NCBI RefSeq assembly: GCF_001905885.1
Contig: NZ_LIYH01000004.1
Coordinates: forward strand, 310,001 to 374,000
DNA length: 64,000 nt
Reading direction: 5' to 3'
Source of the DNA: Streptomyces sp. CB03234
GTDB lineage: Bacteria > Actinomycetota > Actinomycetes > Streptomycetales > Streptomycetaceae
Below, piece after piece: positions 1 to 8,820 of the stretch (its first letter is position 1; every line of letters begins with the position of its first letter). A program made the translations under genes and the position numbers. The notes beneath the pieces were generated by a model that was given only the letters and a program-made list of their open reading frames with translations, searched no databases and had not been told where the DNA came from.

Positions 1-313
1 TGGTCGGCCCACCGTCGTCCACGGACAGGATCGAGCGGCATTGGCGGCTCGATCCGGTGCCACACCGCATCAGTGATTACTAACCGGACAGACACAAGTC
101 CCGTCGGGCCCGTCGCCGGCTTCTGTGGCCCGGAAGCCCTCAAGGCCTCTGGAGGACCCTGACATCTGTCAGGAGCGGACGTGTCCCTCCCACTCCGACG
201 ATGGCGGTACCTGATCGAGCGGCTGAATTGGGGAATGGCGAGCATGCTGAAAAGCTGGACGGGAATGAACGAATCTTCTGCCGGCATGGCAACTTCACGA
301 GCCTGACGAGTCG
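1..313. other. Left-edge intergenic stretch
   Basis: No gene can be supported here. Readable frames on both strands are broken or have shadow-like composition. The one clear structure is a 16-bp inverted repeat at 158-173 (7-bp arms, 2-nt centre), reported separately. Confidence 0.5.
158..173. promoter_or_regulatory. Dyad symmetry CCTGACA-TC-TGTCAGG
   Basis: The sequence is a perfect inverted repeat with 7-nt arms and a 2-nt centre, about 140 bp upstream of the lipoprotein gene. The TGACA/TGTCA core resembles operators of dimeric repressors. No regulator is identified, so the operator role is inference. It is too short-looped for a good terminator and has no T-run. Confidence 0.3.
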
Positions 314-1213
314 ATGAACAGGCCTGCGAAGCGCGCTCTCCGAGTAGCGCTGCTTGCGAGTGCTCTGCTGCTCTTGTCCACGGCCTGTGGCGAGACGGTG
401 AAGGAGGGTCAGGAGGGCGCTGCCTTTCCGACCAAGGAACAGGAGTCCCTGCTGTGGCAGGCGCAGTCCGTGCTGGTCGGGAGATGCATGCGTGACCGCG
501 GGTTCTCCTACGAGGTGGACACGGGCAACAGCGCCACCATCCGAAACGAATTCCCCTTCGGCATCGATGACTTGGCCTGGGCCGAAAGGCACGGCTTGGC
601 GGGGCCCGGCACCGTGCAAGAGGCCGGCGCCCGGGCGGGCAATCCGAATCAGCGGTACTACGAGACGCTGACCAAGGAGAAGCAGGCAGCCTACATGGCG
701 GCGCTTTACGGCGGCCGCCGGAACCTCGTCTCGGTGAAGCTCGACAACGGAGCGGTGGTGAGGGCGAGCCAGCAAGGCTGTACCGCCGCCGCAGAGCGGG
801 AGCTGTACGGGGACTTCCCCCAGTGGTTCACGCATAGCACGGTGGCGAGCCAATTCAAGTCGTCGGCGCTGTCCGCCGCCATGAAAGATCCGGCCTATGC
901 CAGGGCAATGAACTCCTGGGCCAGATGCATGGCCGGCCTGGGCCATGAAGTCGGCAGTCCCCAGCAACTGCGGCAGTCGTTCGAGGAACGCAAGGCCGTC
1001 ATGGCGAAAGAGGAAAGTCGGCAACTGGAGCGAACCCTCGCTGTCGCCGAGGCGACCTGTGTTCGCCGGGAAAAAATCGCCCAAACAGGAAAGAGGCTTC
1101 ATGAAGTCCATCTGAAGAGGGTGCAGAAGAAGGAGAGCGCTCTGTTCCAAACCTATCGCAGCATGTGGAACGAGGCGTTGAAGAAGTCACAGAAGATCAT
1201 TCCTGGAGAATGA
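314..1213 (+). CDS. Secreted lipoprotein of unknown function
   Basis: This is a 299-aa protein with a positively charged N-terminus, a hydrophobic stretch and a lipobox ending LLLLSTAC (Cys25), so it is predicted to be a lipid-anchored, cell-surface protein. The mature part is hydrophilic and Lys/Glu/Arg rich, with a long helical C-terminal half (about 200-295) likely to form a coiled coil. It has scattered cysteines (including MRD and RCM contexts), typical of poorly characterised actinobacterial lipoproteins. No enzymatic motif is recognised. The stop overlaps an upstream in-frame ATG of the next gene, so the two may be co-transcribed. The ribosome-binding site is weak; the start was chosen because it directly precedes the signal peptide. 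Confidence 0.75.
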   Translation: MNRPAKRALRVALLASALLLLSTACGETVKEGQEGAAFPTKEQESLLWQAQSVLVGRCMRDRGFSYEVDTGNSATIRNEFPFGIDDLAWAERHGLAGPGTVQEAGARAGNPNQRYYETLTKEKQAAYMAALYGGRRNLVSVKLDNGAVVRASQQGCTAAAERELYGDFPQWFTHSTVASQFKSSALSAAMKDPAYARAMNSWARCMAGLGHEVGSPQQLRQSFEERKAVMAKEESRQLERTLAVAEATCVRREKIAQTGKRLHEVHLKRVQKKESALFQTYRSMWNEALKKSQKIIPGE

Positions 1214-1233
1214 TCACTCAGAAAGGGAATATT

Positions 1234-1626
1234 GTGCGACCACTCCGTAGGGCCGCGACCGCGGTGGCGGCGGCCACTCTCGCGTTCACCGGTATGTCCG
1301 TGGCAGGCGCCGGCAACGCGTCTGCCACGGACACCCCTCACTGCCCGTCCGGCTACTTCTGCGCCTTCGAGCACATGAACTTCACGGGCAACGTCTACTT
1401 GGCCGCCGGTTCCGACGCATCCTGGCCCGAGCGCATCAACCGGAAGGACTCCTCCTGGGCGAACGCCGGGATCACCGGGCCGGGCATCCCCGCATGGGTC
1501 AAGGTCTACCCGCTCAACTTCCAACTGGGCGCGTCCACCATCTGCCTCGCCCCCGGCCGGGAGGTCAGTTACCTCTCCTACGCCAACGACGGCGGCAGGT
1601 CACACGGTTGGTACCACGGCTGCTAG
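1234..1626 (+). CDS. Secreted peptidase inhibitor family I36-like protein
   Basis: This is a small secreted protein with a Sec-type signal peptide (MRPLRRAATAVAAATLAF...) and an Ala-rich cleavage region near ASA. The mature part resembles the I36/beta-gamma-crystallin-like fold of Streptomyces metalloprotease inhibitors: it has the CPSGYFCAF opening, a W/N-rich centre (SSWANAGI) and the closing residues SHGWYHGC. Four cysteines could form two disulfides. The GTG at 1234 is chosen over the ATG at 1210 because AAAGGGA lies 5-6 nt upstream of it, whereas the ATG has its GGAG only 2-3 nt away. Family assignment rests on pattern recognition; the actual target protease is unknown. Confidence 0.75.
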   Translation: MRPLRRAATAVAAATLAFTGMSVAGAGNASATDTPHCPSGYFCAFEHMNFTGNVYLAAGSDASWPERINRKDSSWANAGITGPGIPAWVKVYPLNFQLGASTICLAPGREVSYLSYANDGGRSHGWYHGC

Positions 1627-1787
1627 GCGGATGCGCCTCCTCCATGGGTGCCTGACCGGAGGATGTTCAAGAGCGTGACGGGCGGGGCCCTCGGACGGCC
1701 GGCTGAGACACCTGATTTCTCGGTCGGGCGCCCCGAGGGCCTCGTCGGTGACTTGTCCCTGCCGCGCTGGACCCGCCGCGCCCGTAG

Positions 1788-2921
1788 CTAAGACGGTGTC
1801 TTGATTGGCGCTGGCTCGTTGCGCCGGGCGTGGACATAGTTGAGCTGATGGTGCCGGACGGGCTGTGGGAGATCTTCCAGACGGTGGCACGGAGCCGCCG
1901 GTACGAGCCCCGGCGAGCTGGACTGGTCGCGCTGCGCGATCGACTCGGCCAGTGTCCGGGCGGTCAAAGGGGGCCCCTGACTGGACCGAATCCGACCGAT
2001 CGCGGCAAGCTCCCATCCCGTCTCCGAGTACGAGCGGCCGGCGCGGATGCCGTTGATGGCCGTACGGGTGTAGGGCACCATCGGCTCCGGCAGGCCGTCG
2101 AGCGGCCACCACTCCCAGCGGCCGCACCGGTCCGGTTCGCGTACCTCCGGCTCTCCGCACCACGCCGTCGCTCGGAAGAACAGCTGGAGGCGGGGCTCGG
2201 TGCGTGCGGCGTCGCGGAGGTGGACGGTGTGCACCAGGTCCAAGTCCTCCGGCCTGATGACGAGGCCCGCCTCCTCGGCGGCCTCCCTCACCAGGCAGGA
2301 GCGGACCGACTCCCGCTCGACATGTCCGGCGAGCACGTGCCATTCCTCGGCGGCGAACGCGACGCCGGGATGGCGTAGCCCGAGCAGTGTGCGTCCGTCG
2401 CGCTCCAGGTAGAGGTGGGCGCCGATCACGTTCTTCACGGCCCCCGCACCGCCGTGCGATCCTCCGGGCCGCTGGTCGGGCACCGGCGCGATCACGGAGA
2501 CGGGGTTCTTCGCATGGTGGGCGAGGATCGCCTCGTACGCCCATGGGCACATGGAGAGGTGGACCATGGTGTCCACGTCGAACCAGCGGAACATGATGCC
2601 TTCGGTGACCGGCAGCCGGTCGGCGTCGCCGTCCCACCGGCCCTCGTAGACCTGGATCCGGCCCTCGGTGACGTGGGGGCCCAAGGCGCTCGCCGTGGTG
2701 AAGAGCGTCAGGTCGGGGATGACGAGGCCGGCCTCCTCGTGGAGTTCGCGGACGATCGCCTCGTCCGGCGTCTCCTGTCCTTCGGGGCCTCCTCCGATCA
2801 GCGACCACGTGCCCGGATCGCAGATCGGCTTGTTCGCGTCCCGCAGGTGCAGCAGATAATGCCCGCGGCTGTTGGTGAGGATCACGGCGGTGCTGGTGGC
2901 CGTGGCGCGATCAGCGTGCAT
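1788..2921 (-). CDS. Tandem Nudix hydrolase domain protein
   Basis: This 377-aa protein contains two Nudix domains. The first Nudix box (GGGPEGQETPDEAIVRELHE followed by EAGL) fits GX5EX7REUXEEXGU exactly. The second (GHVERESVRSCLVREAAEEA followed by GL) keeps REAAEEAGL but is one residue short between the Gly and the Arg and lacks the first Glu. Nudix enzymes hydrolyse nucleoside diphosphates linked to other groups; the substrate cannot be told from sequence. The C-terminal ~60 residues are basic and of lower complexity. Start ATG 2921 has GAAAGGCGAC upstream. A short upstream frame ending at 2911 (…DELDRLFTKGDSHAR) overlaps this start and could be a coupled leader peptide, but this is weak. 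The gene is monocistronic by spacing. Confidence 0.8.
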   Translation of the reverse strand: MHADRATATSTAVILTNSRGHYLLHLRDANKPICDPGTWSLIGGGPEGQETPDEAIVRELHEEAGLVIPDLTLFTTASALGPHVTEGRIQVYEGRWDGDADRLPVTEGIMFRWFDVDTMVHLSMCPWAYEAILAHHAKNPVSVIAPVPDQRPGGSHGGAGAVKNVIGAHLYLERDGRTLLGLRHPGVAFAAEEWHVLAGHVERESVRSCLVREAAEEAGLVIRPEDLDLVHTVHLRDAARTEPRLQLFFRATAWCGEPEVREPDRCGRWEWWPLDGLPEPMVPYTRTAINGIRAGRSYSETGWELAAIGRIRSSQGPPLTARTLAESIAQRDQSSSPGLVPAAPCHRLEDLPQPVRHHQLNYVHARRNEPAPIKTPS

Positions 2922-3420
2922 GGCTGTCGCCTTTCGTGAAGAGCCGGTCGAGCTCGTCCGGCGCCCCCGTACCGGACAGCGCCTCGCCCAAGGGGGCGGG
3001 GCCGACGGAGGGCCCTCGGGACAGATGGTCATGGTGCGTCTTCCTGAGTGCGAGAGGCGCCGGCCGGCGTCCAGGACAGGGCGCCGCATCGGCCGGCCAC
3101 CCGCCGGCTGCCCCCGACAGATCGCTTGCGTGGTGCGGTCTCGAGGATGCCTCGGCAGCGCTCGCTCCGACGGTGGTTGAGACAGGCGGCACCCGAAAGT
3201 GGTCGGCCGTGACCGCTGCTCACCAAGATGAAGGGCGCGGCCGTGGTCGGGGGCGTCGGGTGGAGTTGTATCCGGGGCATCCAGGCGGCCGTCCCGGTTC
3301 CCGCCGGCCCCCTTCCGTCCCCGCCGGAAGCCGGCATTCCGGTCGGCAGGCTGGGGGCCACGGACCCACTCGTCCGAGGGAGAGCACGCCCCCCGGGAGG
3401 TCCACGGACGGCGTGCCGCT
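2922..3420. other. Intergenic region between the Nudix gene and the DUF6153 gene
   Basis: About 500 bp separate the divergent Nudix and DUF6153 genes. No convincing gene or RNA is seen. It presumably holds both promoters. A possible small frame on the minus strand ends at 2911 and overlaps the Nudix start. Confidence 0.4.
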
Positions 3421-3888
3421 ATGCTCCCCGGCATGGTTGTGGCCCGGGCGACCCGTAGCGCGCCGCGGTCCCGCTCTCGTGCAGCGGGCCCGTGGCGAAC
3501 GTGGGTGCTGGCCGCGCTTCTCCTCACCCTGATGTACACCCACGGTGTCAGCGCGGAGAGCGCCGCAGGCCACTCCCACCTCGGGGCGCCGGCCAACGCG
3601 GTAGCCCTGAACGCTCAGGACCCCGGTCCCGCCGGGCACAGCCACGAGGCGCCCGACCACCCGCACTCCGGCCAGGGGCACCCCGACCACCAGGATGCTC
3701 CGGAGCCCGATCACGCGGCTCACCAGTGTGTGTCCGGCCAGCCCCAACAGGGCACTGCGCTGCCCGGCCCGTGCGAGACCCCGGCGATTCATCGGCCTCC
3801 GTACGCGTATGCATCCGGCGCCGCTCGACCCGTCACGGCCCTCCGGGCATCCGCCCCCCTGCCGGACACCGCGGTCCTACGGATCTAG
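3421..3888 (+). CDS. DUF6153 family His-rich membrane-anchored protein
   Basis: This 155-aa protein has one hydrophobic segment (about residues 27-43, WVLAALLLTLMYTHGVSA) followed by a histidine-rich extracytoplasmic part with HSH, HSHE, HPHSGQGHPDH and HAAH clusters and two cysteines. The architecture matches the Streptomyces DUF6153 family, whose function is unknown. The His clusters suggest metal binding, but that is inference. Either ATG 3421 or ATG 3433 could be the start; neither has a strong ribosome-binding site. The next gene downstream also encodes a membrane protein with a His-rich tail. Confidence 0.7.
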   Translation: MLPGMVVARATRSAPRSRSRAAGPWRTWVLAALLLTLMYTHGVSAESAAGHSHLGAPANAVALNAQDPGPAGHSHEAPDHPHSGQGHPDHQDAPEPDHAAHQCVSGQPQQGTALPGPCETPAIHRPPYAYASGAARPVTALRASAPLPDTAVLRI

Positions 3889-4152
3889 GCCTTCACGCCC
3901 CGCCGACCGGTCGACGACCGGTCGGGCACACCCCCGCGACCCCGTCTCCGCCCGTGCACGCACCAGTGGCGGCTCGGCATGCCGTGCGATACGACGTGCT
4001 GCCACGTGGTGACGTACGGCGACGGCGCGGCGCGGAGCCATGGCCGGCTCACGTTGCGCTGCGCCCGGCGAGTCCGGTCTTCGGTCCCCGTCCTGCCCGC
4101 CTGTCTCGTCGAGAGCCAGGCCCCCCACTGAACTTCCCTCGAAGGATCCGCT

Positions 4153-4875
4153 TTGTCCTCCTCACCCAGCCTCGCCACGACGACTCCGCCCCCGACCCCC
4201 TCGCAGCCGACCCGCAGCCGACGCCGCTCCCACAGCAGACGGGAAGGCTCCTCCCTGCCGTGGCGCTACGTCGGCTACGTCGGCTACTACGTGGGTGCCG
4301 GCCTCATCAGCGGAGCCGTCGTCCACCACCCCATGGCCCCCACCCGCTACTCGATGATCGCCGCGTCCGGCGTACTGGTCTTCCTGCTCGCGACCGTCCT
4401 CAACGACATCGTCCTCGCCACCGAGAGGCAGCCCCTGTCACGCATAGCGCGTGTGCTGGGCACCTCGACGATGCTCTCGTTCGGCCTCGGCATGCTCAGC
4501 GGCGGTATGCAGCACTTCGCAGACCTCCCGGAACGCTGTGCCGTGCTGATACCGCTCGGCATCGTCCTGTCTTTCGTCGCCTTCTTCCTGAAGGAGGCCA
4601 AGAGGCCCTGGAAGCGCATCTTCGGCCTCATGGGCCTGGCGATCCTGGTCGTGACCGCCCTCACCTTCCTCGGGCTGCGCCACATCGCCCCCACCATGGC
4701 CGAGTCCGGAGGCGGACACAGCCACAGCGATGCCGAGCCCAAGAAGGGAAGCGACGAAGGCGAGGAGGGCGACCACGGCAGCGACACCACCCATCCCCCC
4801 TCCCAGCCCACCCCCTCTCCGAAGGACCCCCACCCCGGGAAGGAGCCCGGGCACGACGATGGACACCAGCACTGA
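4153..4875 (+). CDS. Polytopic membrane protein with His-rich C-terminal tail
   Basis: This is a 240-aa protein with a Pro/Arg-rich cytoplasmic-like N-terminus (1-36), four or five predicted transmembrane helices between about residues 40 and 185, and a charged, His-rich C-terminal tail (GGGHSHSDAEPKKG and a final GHDDGHQH). A TTG start at 4153 is used because GAAGG lies 7 nt upstream and no later start keeps the helices. It is not assigned to a named family with confidence. The His-rich ends here and in the preceding DUF6153 protein suggest a metal-related envelope function (inference only). Confidence 0.65.
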   Translation: MSSSPSLATTTPPPTPSQPTRSRRRSHSRREGSSLPWRYVGYVGYYVGAGLISGAVVHHPMAPTRYSMIAASGVLVFLLATVLNDIVLATERQPLSRIARVLGTSTMLSFGLGMLSGGMQHFADLPERCAVLIPLGIVLSFVAFFLKEAKRPWKRIFGLMGLAILVVTALTFLGLRHIAPTMAESGGGHSHSDAEPKKGSDEGEEGDHGSDTTHPPSQPTPSPKDPHPGKEPGHDDGHQH

Positions 4876-4879
4876 GCGG

Positions 4880-6362
4880 TCACGCCCCGCCGTCTCGTAA
4901 CGCGTCGGATCCTTGCCGGCCGGGGCCTTCCCGGTCCGCCGCCAGGCGGTCGAGGTGGCTCCGGACGAGTTCTGCGAGTGCCGGTCCGTGTTCGTAGGCG
5001 AGCGGGGCGAGTTCTGGGGGGAGGACGTAGCCGTCCGGCATGCGTGCGTACGTCTGCTCCATGAGCTGCAGGTAGGCGTCGGTGAGCAGGCCGGGCCAGT
5101 CGCCGGTGAGGGGCGGGCGCATACGGGACTCCGCGGCGAGGGCCGCGTGATGAGCCGCTGCCTCCCCGATGGCGTCGGCGGCCGACCGGTCGGCGATCGG
5201 CTTCCGGCCCGGCTGCCAGGGGGCGAGCCAGGGACTCGGGGTGCCGTGGAGGATCTCGGTGGCGAGCTCCTGGGCGATCAGCGTGGAGGCGTGCAGGCCG
5301 TCGCGGTGCGTGCCGGTGGCCACCCACAGGCCCGGGCGCCCGGCGTTCCCCAGGAGCGGGTGTCCGTCGAGTCCCACCGGGCGGTTGCCGTGGTGGACCC
5401 GGTCGATCCTGGCGCCCGTCAGACCGTGGTGCAGCTGGCCGAGACCCGCGTCGAGGAGGAAGCGCAGCGCTCCGGCGGTCGGTGCGTCGCCGGGGCGAAG
5501 GACCGGTGCCGCGGAGGCGCCGAGGTACCAGGTGCCGTCGGCCTGCGGGACGGCGTGGAGCCCGCAGGCGTACGCGCGGTTGGGCGTGCGTAACACCACC
5601 GGGGGCACCGGGCCGGTGGGGCGGAGGGCGACGGCGGTGCCTTCGGCCGCGACCACCGGCAGGACGGGCAGTTCCGGATCGACACGGTCCAGGAGTGCGC
5701 CGGACCACGCACCGGCCGCCACCACCACCCGGCTCGCCCTGAACCTACCCTCCTGGCTGGTGAGTTCGTACGCGGTGCCGCGGGCGTGCAGTCGGCCGGA
5801 CCCGGTGTGGTGGACGTTCGGCAGCGCCCGGAGCACCGCGTCCAGGGTGCGCAGCCAGCGCCGTGCGTCCAAGAACCGCTCCTGGGGCAGGAAGACGGCC
5901 CGCAGCGCCCGGTCGTTGTCCAGCGGCCGGTACGCGGGGATGTCAGAGGCGGCACTCTCCTCGACGGGCAGTCCGTAGCGGGCACCGGCCACACGCATGG
6001 CCTCGAGCGCCGAGTCGTCCAGCGGTCCGGACGCCGCGTTCACCAGGATGTACGTCCCCGCCCCGTACCCGTCCGCCGGCGTTGCGGCTCCGGCCCGTTC
6101 CCGTAGGCGCCCGCGCCAGGCGGGCCATCGCGCGGCGGCTTCCACCGCCATCCTCAGGCGCAGTTCACCGTGCCGGGTCCGCAGGGCCGGCAGCCGTCAC
6201 CTCGCCCAACACTCCCAGCATGGCGCCGGCTGCCTCCGAGGCGCCGGGACCGCGCTGCCCCGACACCACGATCCGCAGCTCCGGCTCGGCACACGCCAGC
6301 GCGTACGCGATCGACCTGCCCAGCACCCCCGCGCCCACAACCACGACGTCGACGTCCGCCAC
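4880..6362 (-). pseudogene. FAD-dependent glycine/D-amino-acid oxidase-like gene with one frameshift
   Basis: The N-terminal 65 residues (from GTG 6362, with GAGGGGA upstream) contain the Rossmann motif VVVVGAGVLGRSIA. They run into a TGA near 6165. The rest of the DAO-type flavoprotein continues in another frame to 4880, including RASRVVVAAGAWSG, the substrate-domain strands and the GLWVATGTHRDGLHAST FAD-closing motif. Removing one base near 6165 (after ...PADPA) restores a continuous 490-residue reading frame (…GELRLRMAVEAA…). It is either a recently inactivated gene or a sequencing error. Predicted role before damage: oxidation of an amine or amino acid. The C-terminal extension (about 110 aa after the FAD domain) is Ala/Leu rich and unassigned. 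Confidence 0.75.
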
Positions 6363-6550
6363 AGAGTCCCCTCAGCTACGCCTCACACGCATCACCTACG
6401 GATCGCCTCACAGGCTTCCCCTGGCATGTCGGGTAACACCCCCCGCAAGGTCGTGGCACAGACCGTGCTCGCTGAACAGCGGTGCTCCTGGCGGGTGAAT
6501 GCGCTGCGCGACGGCTTCCCTGGCTGCCCGGCTCGTACGACCATGCGGGC

Positions 6551-6928
6551 ATGCACATCGTCAGTCAGGTGTTCGCCCTGATCGCCGCCGCTGTCCACAT
6601 CTTCGTCTGGCCGTTGGAGAGCTTCCTCTACGGGCGGCGGGCGTGGGTCCGGGAGTTTCTCACCGGGAGCACGGCGGATGCTCCTGAGGTCCGTCTCTGG
6701 CGGTTCAACGTGGGGTTCTACAACCTCTTCCTGGCGGGTGGCATGATCGCCGGCTTCGTGGCGCTGCATCTGGGACACGAGACCGTCGCCCGGTCCCTGA
6801 TCCTCTACGTCGCCGCTTTCATGACCGGCGGCGGAATCATCCTCTTCGTCTCCGAGCCCAAGCTCTGGCGAGGCGCACTGGGCCAGGCTGTCCCGGGCGT
6901 CGTCGTCCTGATCACCGAACTGGCATGA
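6551..6928 (+). CDS. DUF1304 family small membrane protein
   Basis: This 125-aa protein has four predicted transmembrane helices and the family landmarks HIFVWPLESFLYG near the N-terminus and GFYNLFLAGG in helix 2. DUF1304 proteins are small integral membrane proteins of unknown function. The ATG at 6551 is chosen because it opens directly on the first helix; an upstream in-frame start at 6482 would add an atypical Arg/Cys-rich extension. It stands alone between two pseudogene regions. Confidence 0.8.
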   Translation: MHIVSQVFALIAAAVHIFVWPLESFLYGRRAWVREFLTGSTADAPEVRLWRFNVGFYNLFLAGGMIAGFVALHLGHETVARSLILYVAAFMTGGGIILFVSEPKLWRGALGQAVPGVVVLITELA

Positions 6929-7033
6929 CGGCAGGACCTTCAGGCCGAGTGCGTCAGTGAGGGTCCCGCCGTCTCGGCTCGTCGTCGGGTGGCTTGGAAG
7001 GTCTGCCCTCCGCGCGGCGGCGACGTGTGGTGT

Positions 7034-7342
7034 TCAGCGCAGGGCAAGTGGGGTCGCGGATGTGAGGTGGGCCGGTTTCTCGGGGTTGCGGACGTAGGAG
7101 AGGCCGGTGATGCGGGCTCCCTCGACACTGATCGCCATGACGCCGACGATCGCGCCACCGAAGCGGACGAGGAGCGCCGGGTGGCCGTTGACCAGTGTCG
7201 GTTCGGTGGTGAACGTGCCTTCGAACCTGCCCATGCCGCCGGCGAACATACGGGCCACCCGCCAGGCACCGGTCACCGGCCGCAGCGCGGCGTGCTTGAG
7301 GCCGCCGCCCGACGGCTGTGACAGGGTGTGAGCCGGATCACT
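7034..7342 (-). pseudogene. C-terminal remnant of a SigJ-like ECF sigma factor
   Basis: The reading frame on the minus strand from about 7342 to 7034 encodes a SnoaL-like C-terminal domain typical of ECF41/SigJ sigma factors. It includes GGGLKHAALRPVTGAWRVAR, VNGHPALLVRFGG, GVMAISVEGARITGLSYVRN and a final leucine/arginine-rich end. The sigma2 and sigma4 domains are missing: the frame stops at a TGA just upstream and no homology is visible beyond it. So the 3' end of a sigma gene survives without its promoter-recognition part. It could still be translated from internal GTG 7276, but as a regulator it is broken. Confidence 0.65.
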
Positions 7343-7519
7343 TCACTGGCTCCTGCGGCACCGACAGCCGGCGGGCTGCTGTGGTGCGCGGCAGAACGCC
7401 GCCCGGCGCGGCCGGCGTACGCCGAGGAACCCGGCCGAGGAGCAGCCGCCGGTCGACACGGGCGAGATCACGCGCTGAGCCGCCGCGTACCGCCTCGGTC
7501 GTCTTCTAGGGTCGTTCGT

Positions 7520-8185
7520 ATGATGATCGACACCGGGGCCGCCGGCCCGCTTTTCGAATCTCTCCAGGCAGACGCTCTCACCAGCCCGGACCAGCTGCGC
7601 GAGCTCTACCCGCCGCCGAACCCGAGCGCGCTCCGCAAGGAGATAGACCGCCTGACCGAGGAGACCCGGGCGCTGATCGGCTGTTCCTCGCTGGTGTTCA
7701 TCGGCAGTGCGGACGTCGAGGGCCGGGCGGACGTGACGCCGCGTGGCGGCCCGGCCGGGTTCGTCTCGGTGCTGGACGAGCGGACCCTGGTGATCCCCGA
7801 CGCGACCGGCAACAAGCGGCTCGACACCATGCACAACGTGCTGCAGACCGGACGAGTCGGCCTGCTCTTCCTTGTCCCCGGCCGCCCGACCACGCTGCGC
7901 GTCAACGGCCGCGCCTGTGTCTCGGCGCGCCCGGAACTACTCGCCCAACTCACCCCCGTTGGAAAACCGCCGGTCACGGCGATCGTGGTGCAGGTCGAGC
8001 AGGCCTATCCGCACTGCCCGAAGTCGCTGATGCGCGCCAACGCCTGGCAACCGGAGCAGTGGCTGCCTGCCGACGCCCAGCCGACCAGCGCCGAGGTGAC
8101 GCTGGCCCAGTTGAACCTGCCGGGCCTGACCGTCGACCAGATCGAGGAGGCCGAACGGGAGTCACTGCGCCTGCGTTACGAGTGA
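7520..8185 (+). CDS. MSMEG_1061-type FMN-dependent PPOX flavoprotein
   Basis: This 221-aa protein belongs to the pyridoxamine-5'-phosphate-oxidase-like split-barrel family. Landmarks are SSLVFIGSADVEGRADVTPR, GGPAGFVSVLDERTLVIPD, GNKRLDTMHNVLQTGRVGLL and AYPHCPKSLMRANAW, which fit the FMN/F420-binding split barrel of the MSMEG_1061 subgroup. The likely role is reduction or oxidation of an unidentified small molecule with a flavin. Two adjacent ATGs (7520, 7523) are possible; TAGGG lies about 8 nt upstream. The gene stands alone between decayed genes, and its frame and conserved motifs appear intact. Confidence 0.8.
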   Translation: MMIDTGAAGPLFESLQADALTSPDQLRELYPPPNPSALRKEIDRLTEETRALIGCSSLVFIGSADVEGRADVTPRGGPAGFVSVLDERTLVIPDATGNKRLDTMHNVLQTGRVGLLFLVPGRPTTLRVNGRACVSARPELLAQLTPVGKPPVTAIVVQVEQAYPHCPKSLMRANAWQPEQWLPADAQPTSAEVTLAQLNLPGLTVDQIEEAERESLRLRYE

Positions 8186-8406
8186 GTCGGACTGAGTCCC
8201 TCCTCGACGACCGGGCTCTCCACGGCATGGGCAGCTGCGGCAGGGGGACTCCGAGGCCGGCGCCGCCGCGCGGCGCTCGGCCGGGAACTCGCCGTAGAGA
8301 CCCAGCCCTCCGTGTAGGGTCTCGCCGCGTCAGTGCGGCCACGTGGCCCCTGTTCGCGTCCCGAGTCCCGGACCTGCGGCGACTGCTACAGGTGGAGGCG
8401 GTCGCC

Positions 8407-8640
8407 TCACTTGCCGACCAGGCGCATGTGCGTCTCGCTGTAGCGGTTGCCGTGCACGCCGATGCGGGCCGCGGTGGCGTCGAGGTCGGTGATGTCGTCG
8501 GCGGGGAGGGCGACCCGCGTGGCGTTGGCGTTCTCTTCCAGGCGCTCGACCCTGCGGGTTCCGGGGATCGGTGCGATCCAGGGCTGCTGGGCGGGAGCCA
8601 GGCCAGGGCGACCTGGCCGGGGATGGCGCCGCGGGTCTAC
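8407..8640 (-). pseudogene. 3' remnant of an aldo/keto reductase
   Basis: Reading the minus strand gives a clear aldo/keto reductase C-terminus: QQPWIAPIPGTRRVERLEEN, then ALPADDITDLDA and a last helix ending RYSETHMRLVGK with a TGA at 8409-8407. Upstream, the LAWL segment is in a different frame. The catalytic barrel half is absent, so only the NADPH-binding C-terminal part remains. The remnant abuts a fragment of an MmyB-type regulator on the opposite strand. Confidence 0.6.
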
Positions 8641-8733
8641 GCCGTCCCCGGCAACCAGGCGAATCTCGCCCGCTTCAACTTCCTCGACCCCGCCTCCCGC
8701 CGCATCTACCCCGAGCCCTCCGCCACCAACGGA
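8629..8733 (+). pseudogene. Fragment resembling an MmyB-like XRE regulator
   Basis: About 30 codons on the plus strand read VYAVPGNQANLARFNFLDPA followed by SRRIYPE. This resembles the ligand-binding part of MmyB-like helix-turn-helix regulators (N-x-ARF-x-FLDP-x-AR-x-YP). No HTH or continuation is present. Such regulators are often neighbours of aldo/keto reductase genes in Streptomyces, which matches the adjoining AKR remnant. Confidence 0.4.
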
Positions 8734-8820
8734 CCAGGGCCGACGGCCCGCGGTTCGCGCCGTGTTCCGCGCCCGCAGGGCAACACGGCCGCGGCCGCAG
8801 CGCCTTTGGGGTGCGGTGCG

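Noticed and set aside
2911..3192. Small minus-strand gene ending DELDRLFTKGDSHAR ahead of the Nudix gene
   Set aside because: The last 30 codons look coding-like and end in overlap with the Nudix start, but no start with a good ribosome-binding site and no family was recognised.
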